Below, piece after piece: positions 49,380 through 60,133 of a stretch of DNA of 64,000 bases. Location of the stretch: NCBI RefSeq assembly GCF_041381155.1, contig NC_091140.1, positions 22,472,864-22,536,863 on the forward strand. The letters are read 5' to 3'. The notes beneath the pieces were generated by a model, which saw only the letters and a program-made list of their open reading frames with translations, was not told the origin of the DNA and searched no databases. The position numbers and the translations under genes were made by a program. This DNA is from Argopecten irradians. Taxonomy: Eukaryota; Mollusca; Bivalvia; Pectinida; Pectinidae. Numbering within the stretch: position 1 is the first letter of the stretch; each line of letters starts with the position of its first letter.

Positions 49380-50020
49380 AGTATATAAGTAATGCTGATT
49401 GAGAGCATGTCTTACTGTCACAGAGCATGATTTATTGACATAGTTAGTATAAAATATTGCTGACAGATATATTGCTTACTGACAGGGAATGGCATCCAGA
49501 CAGGTGAGTATGACTTACTGAATAGTATTGCTTGCTGTCATAAGTGTGACTTAATGCTGACAGAGTATGTCTTGTTGACAGAGTATGTCTTGTTGACAAA
49601 GTATGTCTTGTTGACAGAGTATGTCTTGTTGACAGAGTATGTCTTGTTGACAGAGTATGTCTTGTTGACAGAGTATGTCTTGTTGACAGAGTATGTCTTG
49701 TTGACAGAGTATGTCTTGTTGACAGAGTATGTCTTGTCAGCATATGGTTTACAGACATTGTATGTCTTTAACTGACAGTGTATGTCTTACTGACATTGTA
49801 TGTCTTGCTGACAGCGTATTGTTTACTGACAGTGTATGACTGGTAGACAGTGTATGTCTTGCTGACAGCGTATGGCTTACTGACAGTGTATGACTGGTAG
49901 ACAGTGTATGTCTTGCTGACAGCGTATGGCTTACTGACAGTGTATGACTGGTAGACAGTGTATGTCTTGTTGACAGTGTATGGCTTACTGACAGTGTATG
50001 ACTGGTAGACAGTGAAATGA
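49380..50020. repeat. 18-bp and 54-bp GAGTATG minisatellite
   Basis: Ten almost perfect copies of TGACAGAGTATGTCTTGT lie at 49558-49740. They are followed by a 54-bp higher-order unit of three 18-mers (TGTCTTGCTGACAGCGTA, TGGCTTACTGACAGTGTA, TGACTGGTAGACAGTGTA) repeated about four times to 50020. Both are derived from the same subunit as the 148-bp satellite. The resulting six-residue repeat frames are not genes. Confidence 0.9.
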
Positions 50021-50580
50021 GTTTATATATTAGTTGGTTGATAGAGTCTGATTGATTAGGACTTGTACACTGCTCCAATCCAAAGTAATCATTAAGTATA
50101 GTTAGCTATGGCCTGAACCGCCATGATGAATGGGCTGTCAAATCTTCAATTAGTACCACACACAGATTCTCAATACTCCAATGAAAAATGTACACTTGAT
50201 TCCAAATAGTCATCCATCAATTCCTATATATACAAGATACAATTTTAGTTTTTCATATCAATTAAATCTAGATGTAGGGTGTTTAGTTCTAAATATACGT
50301 GGATACCTTATGGTATCATTTGTATGTGTTGGTGAAGTTGATTTCTTCGTTATCATACCTGACAATATGTCCTCCATCTTTCACCTGTCTCTATAGTAAC
50401 AGTCTGCCTTAAGTACAACTACTCAAGTTAGCTGCTCAATGCTTTGGACAGAACCTTGGAGTTGTGTGCTGTATAAAACCTCTTAGATTTTGACAATAAA
50501 TTTTTACAAATATTTCTAAGAAAGTTCTGAAGGGATCTTTTTCAAGTTTCATAATTAGGTTTCATGTAGTATCAGAAAAT
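50021..50580. other. Spacer ending in a decayed modular-element core
   Basis: From 50505 to 50580 the sequence (ATTTCTAAGAAAGTTCTGAA, GGGATCTTTTTCAAG) matches the family 2 core. This directly precedes the 35-bp array. Upstream of it nothing is recognisable. Confidence 0.55.
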
Positions 50581-50589
50581 AACATGTTA

Positions 50590-52012
50590 GACTAGATTTT
50601 GACAACTGATGTTTGTTACTGCTATTTCTGTGGCACTATAGTGATGTTTGTTACTGCTATTTCTGTAGCACAATAGTGATGTTTGTTACTGCTATTTCTG
50701 TAGCACTATACTAATGTTTGTTACTGCTATTTCTGTAGCACTATAGTGATGTTTGTTACTGCTATTTCTGTAGCACTATAGTGATGTATGTTACTGCTAT
50801 TTCTGTGGCACTATAGTGAAGTTTGTTACTGCTATTTCTGTAGCACTATAGTGATGTTTGTTACTGCTATTTCTGTAGCACTATAGTGAAGTTTGTTACT
50901 GCTATTTCTGTAGCACTATAGTGATGTTTGTTACTGCTATTTCTGTGGCACTATAGTGATGTTTGCAGCACTATAGTGATGTTTGTTACAGCTATTTCTG
51001 TAGCACTATAGGGATGTTTGTTACTGCTATTTCTGTAGCACTATAGTGCAGTTTGTTATTGCTATTTCTGTAGCACTACAGTGATGTTTTTTACTGCTAT
51101 TTCTGTAGCACTATAGTGATGTTTGTTACTGCTATTTCTGTGGCACTATAGTGATGTTTGTTACTGCTATTTTTGTAGCACTAAAGTGATGTTTGTTATT
51201 GCTATTTCTGCAGCACTATAGTGAAGTTTGTTACTGCTATTTCTGTAGCACTATAGTGATGTTTGTTAATGCTATTTCTGTGGCACTATAGTGAAGTTTG
51301 TTATTGCTATTTCTGTAGCACTACAGTGATGTTTGTTACTGCTATTTCTGTAGCACTATAGTGATGTTTGTTACTGCTATTTCTGTAGCACTATAGTGAT
51401 GTTTGTTACTGCTATTTCTGTAGCACTATAGTGATGTTTGTTACTGCTATTTCTGTAGCACTATAGTGAAGTTTGTTACTGCTATTTCTGTAGCACTATA
51501 GTGATGTTTGTTACTGCTATTTCTGTGGCACTATAGTGATGTTTGTTACTGCTATTTCTGTAGCACTATAGTGATGTTTGTTACTGCTATTTCTGTAGCA
51601 CTATAGTGATGTTTGTTACTGCTATTTCTGTGGCACTATAGTGATGTTTGTTACTGCTATTTTTGTAGCACTAAAGTGATGTTTGTTATTGCTATTTCTG
51701 CGGCACTATAGTGATGTTTGTTACTGCTATTTCTGTAGCACTATAGTGATGTTTGTTACTGCTATTTCTGTAGCACTATAGTGATGTTTGTTACTGCTAT
51801 TTCTGTAGCACTATAGTGATGTTTGTTACTGCTATTTCTGTAGCACTATAGTGATGTTTGTTACTGCTATTTCTGTGGCACTATAGTGATGTTTGTTTCT
51901 GCTATTTCTTTAGCACTATAGTGAAGTTTGTTATTGCTATTTCTTTAGCACTATAGTGATGTTTGTTACTGCTATTTCTTTAGCACTATAGTGATGTTTG
52001 TTACTGCTATAT
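50590..52012. repeat. 35-bp minisatellite, about 40 copies
   Basis: The unit is GTTTGTTACTGCTATTTCTG followed by TAGCACTATAGTGAT. Variants include TGTGGCACT, GTGAAGTTTG and one shortened unit near 50960. GTTTGTTACTGCTATTTCT is almost the same as GTTTGTTACCGCTATTTCT in the family 2 core, which also lies just upstream. The period is not a multiple of three and the array is non-coding. Confidence 0.95.
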
Positions 52013-52081
52013 CTGCCTCCGCTGGATATTCGGAATACATTTTGATGTGAAATTCTTTTAGTTGGGCTTTGTAGTTATGTG

Positions 52082-52238
52082 ATAAAAAGTATCTTAAATT
52101 TGTGTTCATTTTATGAGATTTTATGAAACTCATCTCAAAGTTTTAAGTTTTGCTTGCCAAGGCTCACAAAAATAAAAACTTCCTAGACTCATTTCATAAA
52201 ATCTCATATGAAATGAACACTCATGTAAGATCCTTTAT
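52082..52238. repeat. 157-bp foldback with arms of about 47 bp
   Basis: The left arm (52082-52128, containing GTGTTCATTTTATGAGATTT) is the inverse of the right arm (52192-52238, containing AAATCTCATATGAAATGAAC). The inner parts also pair (AAGTTTTAAGTTTT with AAAAACTT). Probably a palindromic MITE. Confidence 0.6.
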
Positions 52239-52441
52239 ATATCAATACTGTATAAGACATCAGAAAGCTGTTGGTTGTTTTGGGGAACTTAACATGGTAC
52301 TTTATGTATAAAAATACAAAATAAAGTTTTGAAAAATCATATGGCCTCTGCCTATATTGGTATACAAAATGTATTCTCTTTCACTTTTACATATCATGCA
52401 CACTGGAATTAAGATTTAGTAAAATTCAAAGACAACAGAAA

Positions 52442-52676
52442 TACTGTATTCGACCTAATAGGCACCCAGCTTGCTTAAAAATTTGAAAAAAATTGTGGGG
52501 GTACCCAATGAACCATGAATCAATTTGCAAAAGAAATGAATTGAAAAAAACCCTGCATATGATATTCATATTCTAGTCAATAATTGATCAAGATTTAAAT
52601 TGAAGAAGGTAAAGTTGAGACCTAAACAGGAGACTCTTATAAAGAGGCCGGGGGACTTTTGGGTAGAATATGGTAA
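52442..52676. mobile_element. Decayed TACCGTATTT-type element
   Basis: The left end TACTGTATTCGACCTAATAG and the right end, read inward as TACCATATTCTACCCAAAAG, match at many positions and fit the group consensus. About 235 bp, no coding capacity. Confidence 0.5.
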
Positions 52677-52679
52677 TTG

Positions 52680-54009
52680 TTAAGTCACTAAAAACGTGAT
52701 TGATGTAAATACCCATGACCCTTTTGTATAACCAATCCATTGACATAGATGTGGGATTACCAATCTAAGGTGTTGTCATTATTAGTGTTAACTAGCTGTA
52801 GGTTGGTTATTTTATCTGAATATCAAGAGTCTGGGCTGGCAAATTTTGATCTAGTGTATTGGAAACATTTCATACAATGTCAATAGATGTCTGGTGCCAA
52901 AGTGAGACAGCCATTTTTTCTGCCAATACGAGTGCTTGATTGGTCTATAGGGCCAAGGCTATAGGGCTAGACTATAATCTGCTGTTTCTAACATTTTTTT
53001 TTTCAACTTATTATTCCATGAACTGTAGGAATCAATCAATTGTAGGAATAATTTATTGGAACTGTTCCTTGCTCATATAAATTCAAGAGAACACATTTCA
53101 TTTTCAGGGTTTTATTGAATAAAGTCAATATGAATTTTCTGTAATCTTAAACAAAAAAATTGATAATTCAGTTTAAAAATTCTTGCTGTTGTAGTGAATC
53201 ATAAAACAAAGTAATTTCCCTGCATAAGAAAAATTACTTCAGAGAGTGAATTGGTAATTGAAGTACTTAAAGTTTATCAAATATTCTAAAACCAACACGG
53301 TTATTTGTTTCAGCTTCATTTTAATGCATTAGCTTTCTGCAGTGTCTGCTAAAGGTGTTTGTGATATTGGAGATTCTGAAGTATTTGAATTTGTTCGGGA
53401 GAAACAACATGCCTCCTTTACACGCTTTATAATAGTTGCGACTGTTGTTACAAACAACAGGCTAGAAGTTGGCAGGAGAAAAAGATTGCATGCCTGATAT
53501 TTCACTTTTCAAAAGAAGCCATTTTTAAAATGATAATAGAAAAAAAAATCATTTTCAATTATTATTGCAAATTCAATCAAGAAAAGAAATCTTTGCTATC
53601 TGCGTTTGTAGGTTTCAGAGACTAAGATAAAAATGTTGTTTTGCAGAAATGTATGAAGAATAGCATTAATTGACATTCATAGATAGGGACATATAATCAA
53701 TGGAACTGAATATGTGGTGAACATGGAATTGACAAGACGGTGCCACTCTGGGGAGGCGAGTAAAGACTATAGTGCTGCCTATCAATAGAGACGATCTTGT
53801 TCCTACAGACAAACATGTAGTGGTTAAGGTATATCTTTGATTCTGTCCCTTCACTGACCCTCTCCTCTGAGATTTTGTGCTACTTTTCCTCCAGTTTGGT
53901 CAATCTGTATTAATCTGGTCCTGATCACTCCTCAGTACCTCTTTCTGGACATGGTCAGAAAAAGAGATGACCACTCGGACATTACAAAGCAGAATGAATG
54001 AATGATACT
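52680..54009. other. AT-rich spacer, no gene seen
   Basis: No exon, RNA gene or repeat with clear ends was identified. Confidence 0.5.
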
Positions 54010-54155
54010 GATCCAATGGGTCTATGGTAAATATTGAGTCTATTCACACTACTAGATTATTGAATATGAGCTACACAATAAACCTTTGTTAGTAGTAGAT
54101 GTACTAATGTATCCATGATAGTCTTTTTAATGTTTAGCCCATTGGATCTCTTGTT
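54010..54155 (+). mobile_element. Core-less short modular element
   Basis: GATCCAATGGGT (54010-54021) is inverse to GCCCATTGGATC (54138-54149), and TCTTGTTT ends the block at 54155. There is no microsatellite or core array. It looks like a minimal or deleted relative of the modular families, keeping only arm, inverse arm and terminal CTTGTTT. Confidence 0.45.
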
Positions 54156-54184
54156 TATTATAAGAATTTGAGCAATGAAATACA

Positions 54185-54560
54185 AGCAAATGTGATATCA
54201 ATAAGACTAGACCTGCTGTACCACAGGAAGGGAAGATAAACAATAATTGACAAAACAGATTTTAAGGAAAATTAAGCATGTTACATACAGGTCTTTGACA
54301 ATGAAAAAAGTACAAGGCCTTAAACCTTTTGTAAAGAACAAAAAAATAGTTCATTTGCATAACAGTATCAAGTCAAAGATAAGCTATACAGGCCTAATAA
54401 ACCTTTTGTTTGTACTGAAACTTTGAATTCAAGATATAATCAAACTACACAGGCCCAATAAGCCTTTTGTCTGGACCATAGCATTAAGTAAAGATGAACT
54501 TTGCAGGCCCAGTAGACCTTTTGTCTGTACTGTAGCATTAAGTAAAGGTGAGCTTATAGA
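54185..54560. repeat. 42-bp array, left segment (degenerate)
   Basis: Several diverged units carry CAGGCCCAATAAGCCTTTTG, TCTGTACTGTAGCATTAAGT and similar strings. They match units at 56390-57680. The segment is separated from the main array by the family 1 element at 54787-56186. Confidence 0.7.
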
Positions 54561-54786
54561 GCATAGTTATAAACGATAACGATGTATTGATGATTCTCAT
54601 CTTCTGATAGGATATTGATGCCTATTTTTCGAAATCAATACAAGGACCGAAATTGTACTTGATGACCTTCCCATGACCTAGTAAAGTTGGAATTTCAAAT
54701 ACAAATGAAATGTGTATTAGTTTTTACATTATACCAACTGTATATATATTGTAAGGTTCCTGATAATTTAACTCCATGAATTTTTT

Positions 54787-56186
54787 GTTCACCTGAGACA
54801 AAGTCTCAAGTGACCTAATCTATTCGCCTTTTGTCTGTTGTCGTGCGTCATGTGTCCATAAACAATTCACATTTCCAACTTCTTCTCCAAAACGTATGAA
54901 GCGATTTCAATGAAATTTTGCACTAACCTTTTAAGGCATAAGGCCAATCAAAATTGTGAATTATATGACCCCCCACCCCCCTAGGGCCTGTGGGAGGGGC
55001 CAAAAGGGGTAAAATTGACTAAAATTTCAAAAATATTCTACTCCACTCACAGATGTGGTAGAATCAAATACTCTTCATAGATAGAAAGGTCTCAATGCCC
55101 TCTACAAAAATTGTGAATTATATGACCCAGGGATCTCAGGTTTCCCCCTGGGGAGGGGGTTTAGTTTACTATAGTTTATATAAGGAAAACACATTTTTAA
55201 GCTTTATTTGATCATTTATAATAAAAAATTAGTCAAATGTTGTCAGAATTATCCCTATGAGATGACCATTGAATCTTATTTTCAAATTTTTCCATGAATG
55301 ACCCCCAGGGGCCTTAGGGGCAGGGCCAAAAGGGGTCAAATAGGCTAAAACTTCTAAAATCTTCTTCTGAAATTCTAGAACTGATAGAATCGAATACTCT
55401 TCATAAATGGAAAGGACTTAAGGTACAAAAATTGTGAATTATATGACCCTGGGGTCTGAGTCGTGTTTCCCCTGGGGAGGGGGTTAAGTTTACTATAGTT
55501 TATATAAGGAAAACACATTTTTGAGCATTGTTTGGTCATTTATAATAGAAAACTAATCCAAATGTTTTCAGAATTATCCCTATAAAATGGCCATTGAGAA
55601 TCATATTAACAAATATTCCATGACTGATCCACAGGGGCCTTGGGGGCGGGGCCAAAAGAGGTCAAAATTGTTAGAATTTCAAAAATATTCTTCTGAATTC
55701 ACAGATTATATGAAACCAGATACTCTTCATAGATTGGAAGGTCTTAAGAGCCTTTACAACAATTGTGAATTTCATGGCCCTGGGATCTCAGATTTTCCCC
55801 TGGGAGGGGGTCAAATTTACTATAGTTTATATAGGAAAAACACATTTATGAACATGATTTGCTTAGTTTTCATAGGAAATTAGTCAATCTGGGTTAGAAT
55901 TATTAGCCTGAGATAGCGTTTTAAGGTCATATCCATATTGGTCCTGGGCGACCCCCATGGGCCATAGGGGCAGGGCCAAAAGGGGTTAGATGGATAACAT
56001 TTCAAAAATCTTTCTTCTGAATTCACAGATTTGATGGAACCAAATACTCTTCATAGATTAAAAAGTATAATTTATAAAATCACTGACTGACTTCAAGGGC
56101 CTGATGGGCAAATATATAGTGTTTATATGTCTTTGTTTCATTCTGTATCAGAACTCAGGTGACGTTAAGGCCCATGGGCCTCTTGT
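54787..56186 (+). mobile_element. Family 1 modular element, copy 3
   Basis: The 5' hairpin is TTCACCTGAGAC, a loop, then GTCTCAAGTGACCT, followed by AATCTATTCGCCTTTTGTC, a short GTCGTGCGTC tract and CATAAACAATTCACA. About four core units of roughly 330 bp follow, with GTGAATTATATGACC near 54956, 55114 and 55434 and GTGAATTTCATGGCC near 55763. The right end has CTCAGGTGACG, AGGCCCATGGGCCT and CTTGTT. It is the longest family 1 copy and is inserted within the 42-bp array. Confidence 0.8.
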
Positions 56187-56389
56187 TCACAATTACCACA
56201 AATTATATATAAAATACTCAGCAATAGTTCTCGAGTGACATGCGTTGTTTTTGTTTATATAACCGATTATGTAGTACACAAAACGACCTTTCTGGATTTC
56301 GTCTTTTTCTCAACAACGCCTTTGTTTTGATATATATCGATACATCGTGATATTTTCCTTCTGATATATCGATACTTAACATTTATATC

Positions 56390-57680
56390 AATAACAGCTG
56401 TATGAGCTACAAAGCCCAATATACCTTTTTGTCTGTACTGTATAGCATTAAGTAAGGATGAGCTACACAGGCCCAATAGACCTTTTGTCTGCACTATAGT
56501 ATGATACCAAGATTAGCTACACAGAACTTATGTCTGTACTATAGCATGATTACACAGGCCCAATAGAACTTCTTTCTGTACTATAGCATGACTACACAGA
56601 CCCTATAGACCTTTTGTCTATATTATAGTATGACTACACAGGTCCCGTAGACATTTTGTCTGTACTATAACATGACTACACAGGCCCAATAGACCTTTTT
56701 CTGTACTATAGCATGATTACACAGGCCCAATAGACCTTATTCTGTACTATAGCATGGCTACACTGGCCCTATAGACCTTTTGTCTGTGCTATAGCATGAC
56801 AACACAGGCCTTATAAACCTTTTGTCTGTACTGTAGCATGACTACACAGGCCCTATAGACCTTTTCTGTACTGTACCATGACTACACAAGCCTTATAAAC
56901 CTTTTGTCTGCACTGTAGCATGACTACACAGGCCTTATAAACCTTTTGTCTGTACTGTAGCATGACTACACAGGCCCTATAGACCTTTTGTCTATATTAT
57001 AGTATGACTACACAGGTCCCGTAGACATTTTGTCTGTACTATAACATGACTACACAGGCCCAATAGACCTTTTTCTGTACTATAGCATGATTACACAGGC
57101 CCAATAGACCTTATTCTGTACTATAGCATGGCTACACTGGCCCTATAGACCTTTTGTCTGTGCTATAGCATGACAACACAGGCCTTATAAACCTTTTGTC
57201 TGTACTGTAGCATGACTACACAGGCCCTATAGACCTTTTCTGTACTGTACCATGACTACACAAGCCTTATAAACCTTTTGTCTGCACTGTAGCATGACTA
57301 CACAGGCCTTATAAACCTTTTGTCTGTACTGTAGCATGACTACACTGGCCCTATAGACCTTTTGTCTGTACTGTAGCATGACTACACTGGCCCTATAGAC
57401 CTTTTGTCTGCACTGTAGCATGACTACACTGGCCCTATAGACCTTTTGTCTGTACTGTAGCATGACTACACTGGCCCTATAGACCTTTTGTCTGCACTGT
57501 AGCATGACTACACTGGCCCTATAGACCTTTTGTCTGTACTGTAGCATGACTACACAGGCCTTATAAACCTTTTGTCTGTACTGTAGCATGACAACACAGG
57601 CCCTATAGACCTTTTCAGTACTGTACCATGACTACACAGGCCCTATAGACCTTTTGTCTGTACTGTAGCATTAAGTAAAT
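56390..57680. repeat. 42-bp minisatellite, about 30 copies, with 374-bp duplication
   Basis: The unit is ACTACACAGGCCCTATAGAC, CTTTTGTCTGTACTGTAGCA, TG. A block starting GACCTTTTGTCTATATTATA at 56608 recurs at 56982, giving a 374-bp tandem duplication of about nine units with matching variants. The 42-bp period yields a 14-residue minus-strand repeat frame (MLQYRQKVYRASVV) that is not a gene. Confidence 0.95.
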
Positions 57681-58315
57681 GATTTTAACAGATTAGTGAT
57701 TAGTAGATTCCTAAGTGGTCTGTGTCTCTCGTACATCTGTTTGTGATTTCCTCTCTCTTTGAGCTCTAGTCAACAAGTTAAAGCTTCCTCAGGAAATACA
57801 ATTAAGGCATCTCATTATATAATATTTACTTTACAGTAATGTCTTAAGCTGTAGTGTTACTAAGTAAAAAATATTCAATGTTAATTACAAGTTCAGTCTG
57901 CATTATTTTATGTCGAACTTCAAAGTCTTTTATTTGTTCATGTTCATCTTCAGACATTAGACTTTTTTAGACAATAAACCATATCCTCAATTATGTCTTC
58001 TCAATTATGACAGCACTACGATTGAATTAGAATGACTAGGATGTGTTGACCTTCAGTTTACTGGTACAGGCGTTCTGGCTCAATTGACTGAATGCCATGT
58101 GCACATGCAATAGCACAGTGGTAAAACTTCCAAAACCTGAAAAACTACATTTTGTTCTGCATCACTAGAAAATGGCTCATCAAATCACTTGTAATTCTAT
58201 TATCTGTCATCATTCATTTGCAGACCTTTTTAAAACGTCAGATAAAAGTTAATAAAATGGCTGATAGGCTGCCTTCTTTCTAAGAATTTTCTTTGGAAAT
58301 TGAAGGGCTTTTATT
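57681..58315. other. Spacer, no gene seen
   Basis: Non-repetitive AT-rich DNA between the 42-bp array and a family 2 element; no feature is supported. Confidence 0.5.
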
Positions 58316-60133
58316 AGCCCACCATCATCAGATGGTGGGCTATTCAAATCGCCTTTCGTCCGTGGTCCGTCGTCCGTCCGTCCGTCCTTCCGTCCGTCCG
58401 TCCTTCCGTCCGTCCGTCCGTTAACAATTCTTGTTACCGCTATTTCTCACAAAGTACTGAAGGAATCTTTCTCAAATTTCACATGTAGGTTCCCCTAGGG
58501 CCCTAGTTGTGCATATTGCATTTTGGGACCAATCGGTCAACAAGATGGCCGACTGGCGGCCATCTTGGATTTTGATAGTTAAAGTTTGTTACCGCTATTT
58601 CTCAGAAAGTTGTGAAGGGATCTTTCTCAAATTTCACATGTAGGTTCCCCTAGGGCCCTAGTTGTGCATATTGCATTTTGGGACCAATCTGTCAACAAGA
58701 TGGCCGACTGGCGGCCATCTTGGATTTTGATAGTTAAAGTTTGTTACCGCTATTTCTCAGAAAGTTGTGAAGGGATCTTTCTCAAATTTCACATGTACGT
58801 TCCCCTAGGGCCCTAGTTGTGCATATTGCATTTTGGGACCAATCGGTCAACAAGATGGCCGACTGGCGGCCATCTTGGATTTTGATAGTTAAAGATTGTT
58901 ACCGCTATTTTTCAGAAAGTTGTGAAGGAATCTTTCTCAAATTTCACATGTAGGTTCCCCTAGGGCCCTAGTTGTGCATATTGCATTTTGGGACCAATCG
59001 GTCAACAAGATGGCCAACTGGCGGCCATCTTGGATTTTGATAGTTAAAGTTTGTTACCGCTATTTCTCAGAAAGTTGTGAAGGGATCTTTCTCAAATTTC
59101 ACATGTAGGTTCCCCTAGGGCCCTAGTTGTGCATATTGCATTTTGGGACCAATCTGTCAACAAGATGGCCGACTGGCGGCCATCTTGGATTTTGATAGTT
59201 TAAGTTTGTTACCGCTATTTTTCAGAAAGTTGTGAAGGGATCTTTCTCAAATTTCACATGTACGTTCCCCTAGGGCCCTAGTTGTGCATATTGCATTTTG
59301 GGACCAATCAGTCAACAAGATGGCCGACTGGCGGCCATCTTGGATTTTGATAGTTAAAGTTTGTTACCGCTATTTTTCAGAAAGCTGTGAAGGGATCTTT
59401 CTCAAATTTCACATGTAGGTTCCCCTAGGGCCTTAGTTGTGCATATTGCATTTTGGGACCATTTGGCAAACAAGATGGCCGACTGGCGGCCATCTTGGAT
59501 TTTGATAGTTAAAGTTTGTTACCGCTATTTCCCAGAAAGTACTGAAGGGATCTTTCTCAAATTTCACATGTAGGTTCCCCTAGGGCCCTAGTTGTGCATA
59601 TTGCATTTTGGGACCAATCGGTCAACAAGATGGCCGACTGGCGGCCATCTTGGATTTTGATAGTTAAAGTTTGTTAACGCTATTTCCCAGAAAGTACTGA
59701 AGGAATTTTTCTCAAATTTCATATGTAGGTTCCCCTAGGACCCTAGTTGTGCATATTGCATTTTGGGACAGATCGGTCAACAAGATGGCCGAAGGGCGGC
59801 CATCTTGGATGTTGATAGTTAAAGTTTGTTACCGCTATTTCTCAGAAAGTAATGAAGGTTTTTTTCTCAAATTTCATGTGCAGGTTCCTGAAGGGGTCTA
59901 GTGCATTTTCGGACTTATCGGTCAGCAAGATGATCGACAGGTAGCCATCTTGGATTTTGATAATTGAAGTTTGTTTCTGCTATATATGTCAGAAAGTACT
60001 GAAAGGATCTTTCTCAAGTTTAATATATAGTATGTAGTAAAAGTTTGAAAAGCAGGGAAAAGATCCCTCTTTCTGTTGTCAGACATAGATCATTCTTTGG
60101 TGGGCGCCAAGATCCCTCTGGGATCTCTTGTTT
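58316..60133 (+). mobile_element. Family 2 modular element, intact, 155-bp cores (about 10)
   Basis: The 5' hairpin is AGCCCACCATC (58316-58326) and GATGGTGGGCT (58331-58341), followed by ATTCAAATCGCCTTTCGTC, a GTCC microsatellite (58365-58425) and GTTAACAATTCTTGTTAC. Cores are spaced at 155 bp (58526, 58681, 58836, 58991, 59146 and on). Each carries CAAGATGGCCGACTGGCGGC, part of a perfect stem closed by GGCCATCTTG. The right end is TTTGGTGGGCGCC (inverse of the 5' arm), AGATCCCTCTGGGATCT and CTTGTTT. This copy is the best reference for the architecture. No transposase or helicase frame. Confidence 0.85.

Noticed and set aside
57227-57589. 120-codon minus frame (MLQYRQKVYRASVV repeats)
   Set aside because: Created by the 42-bp satellite, a multiple of three.
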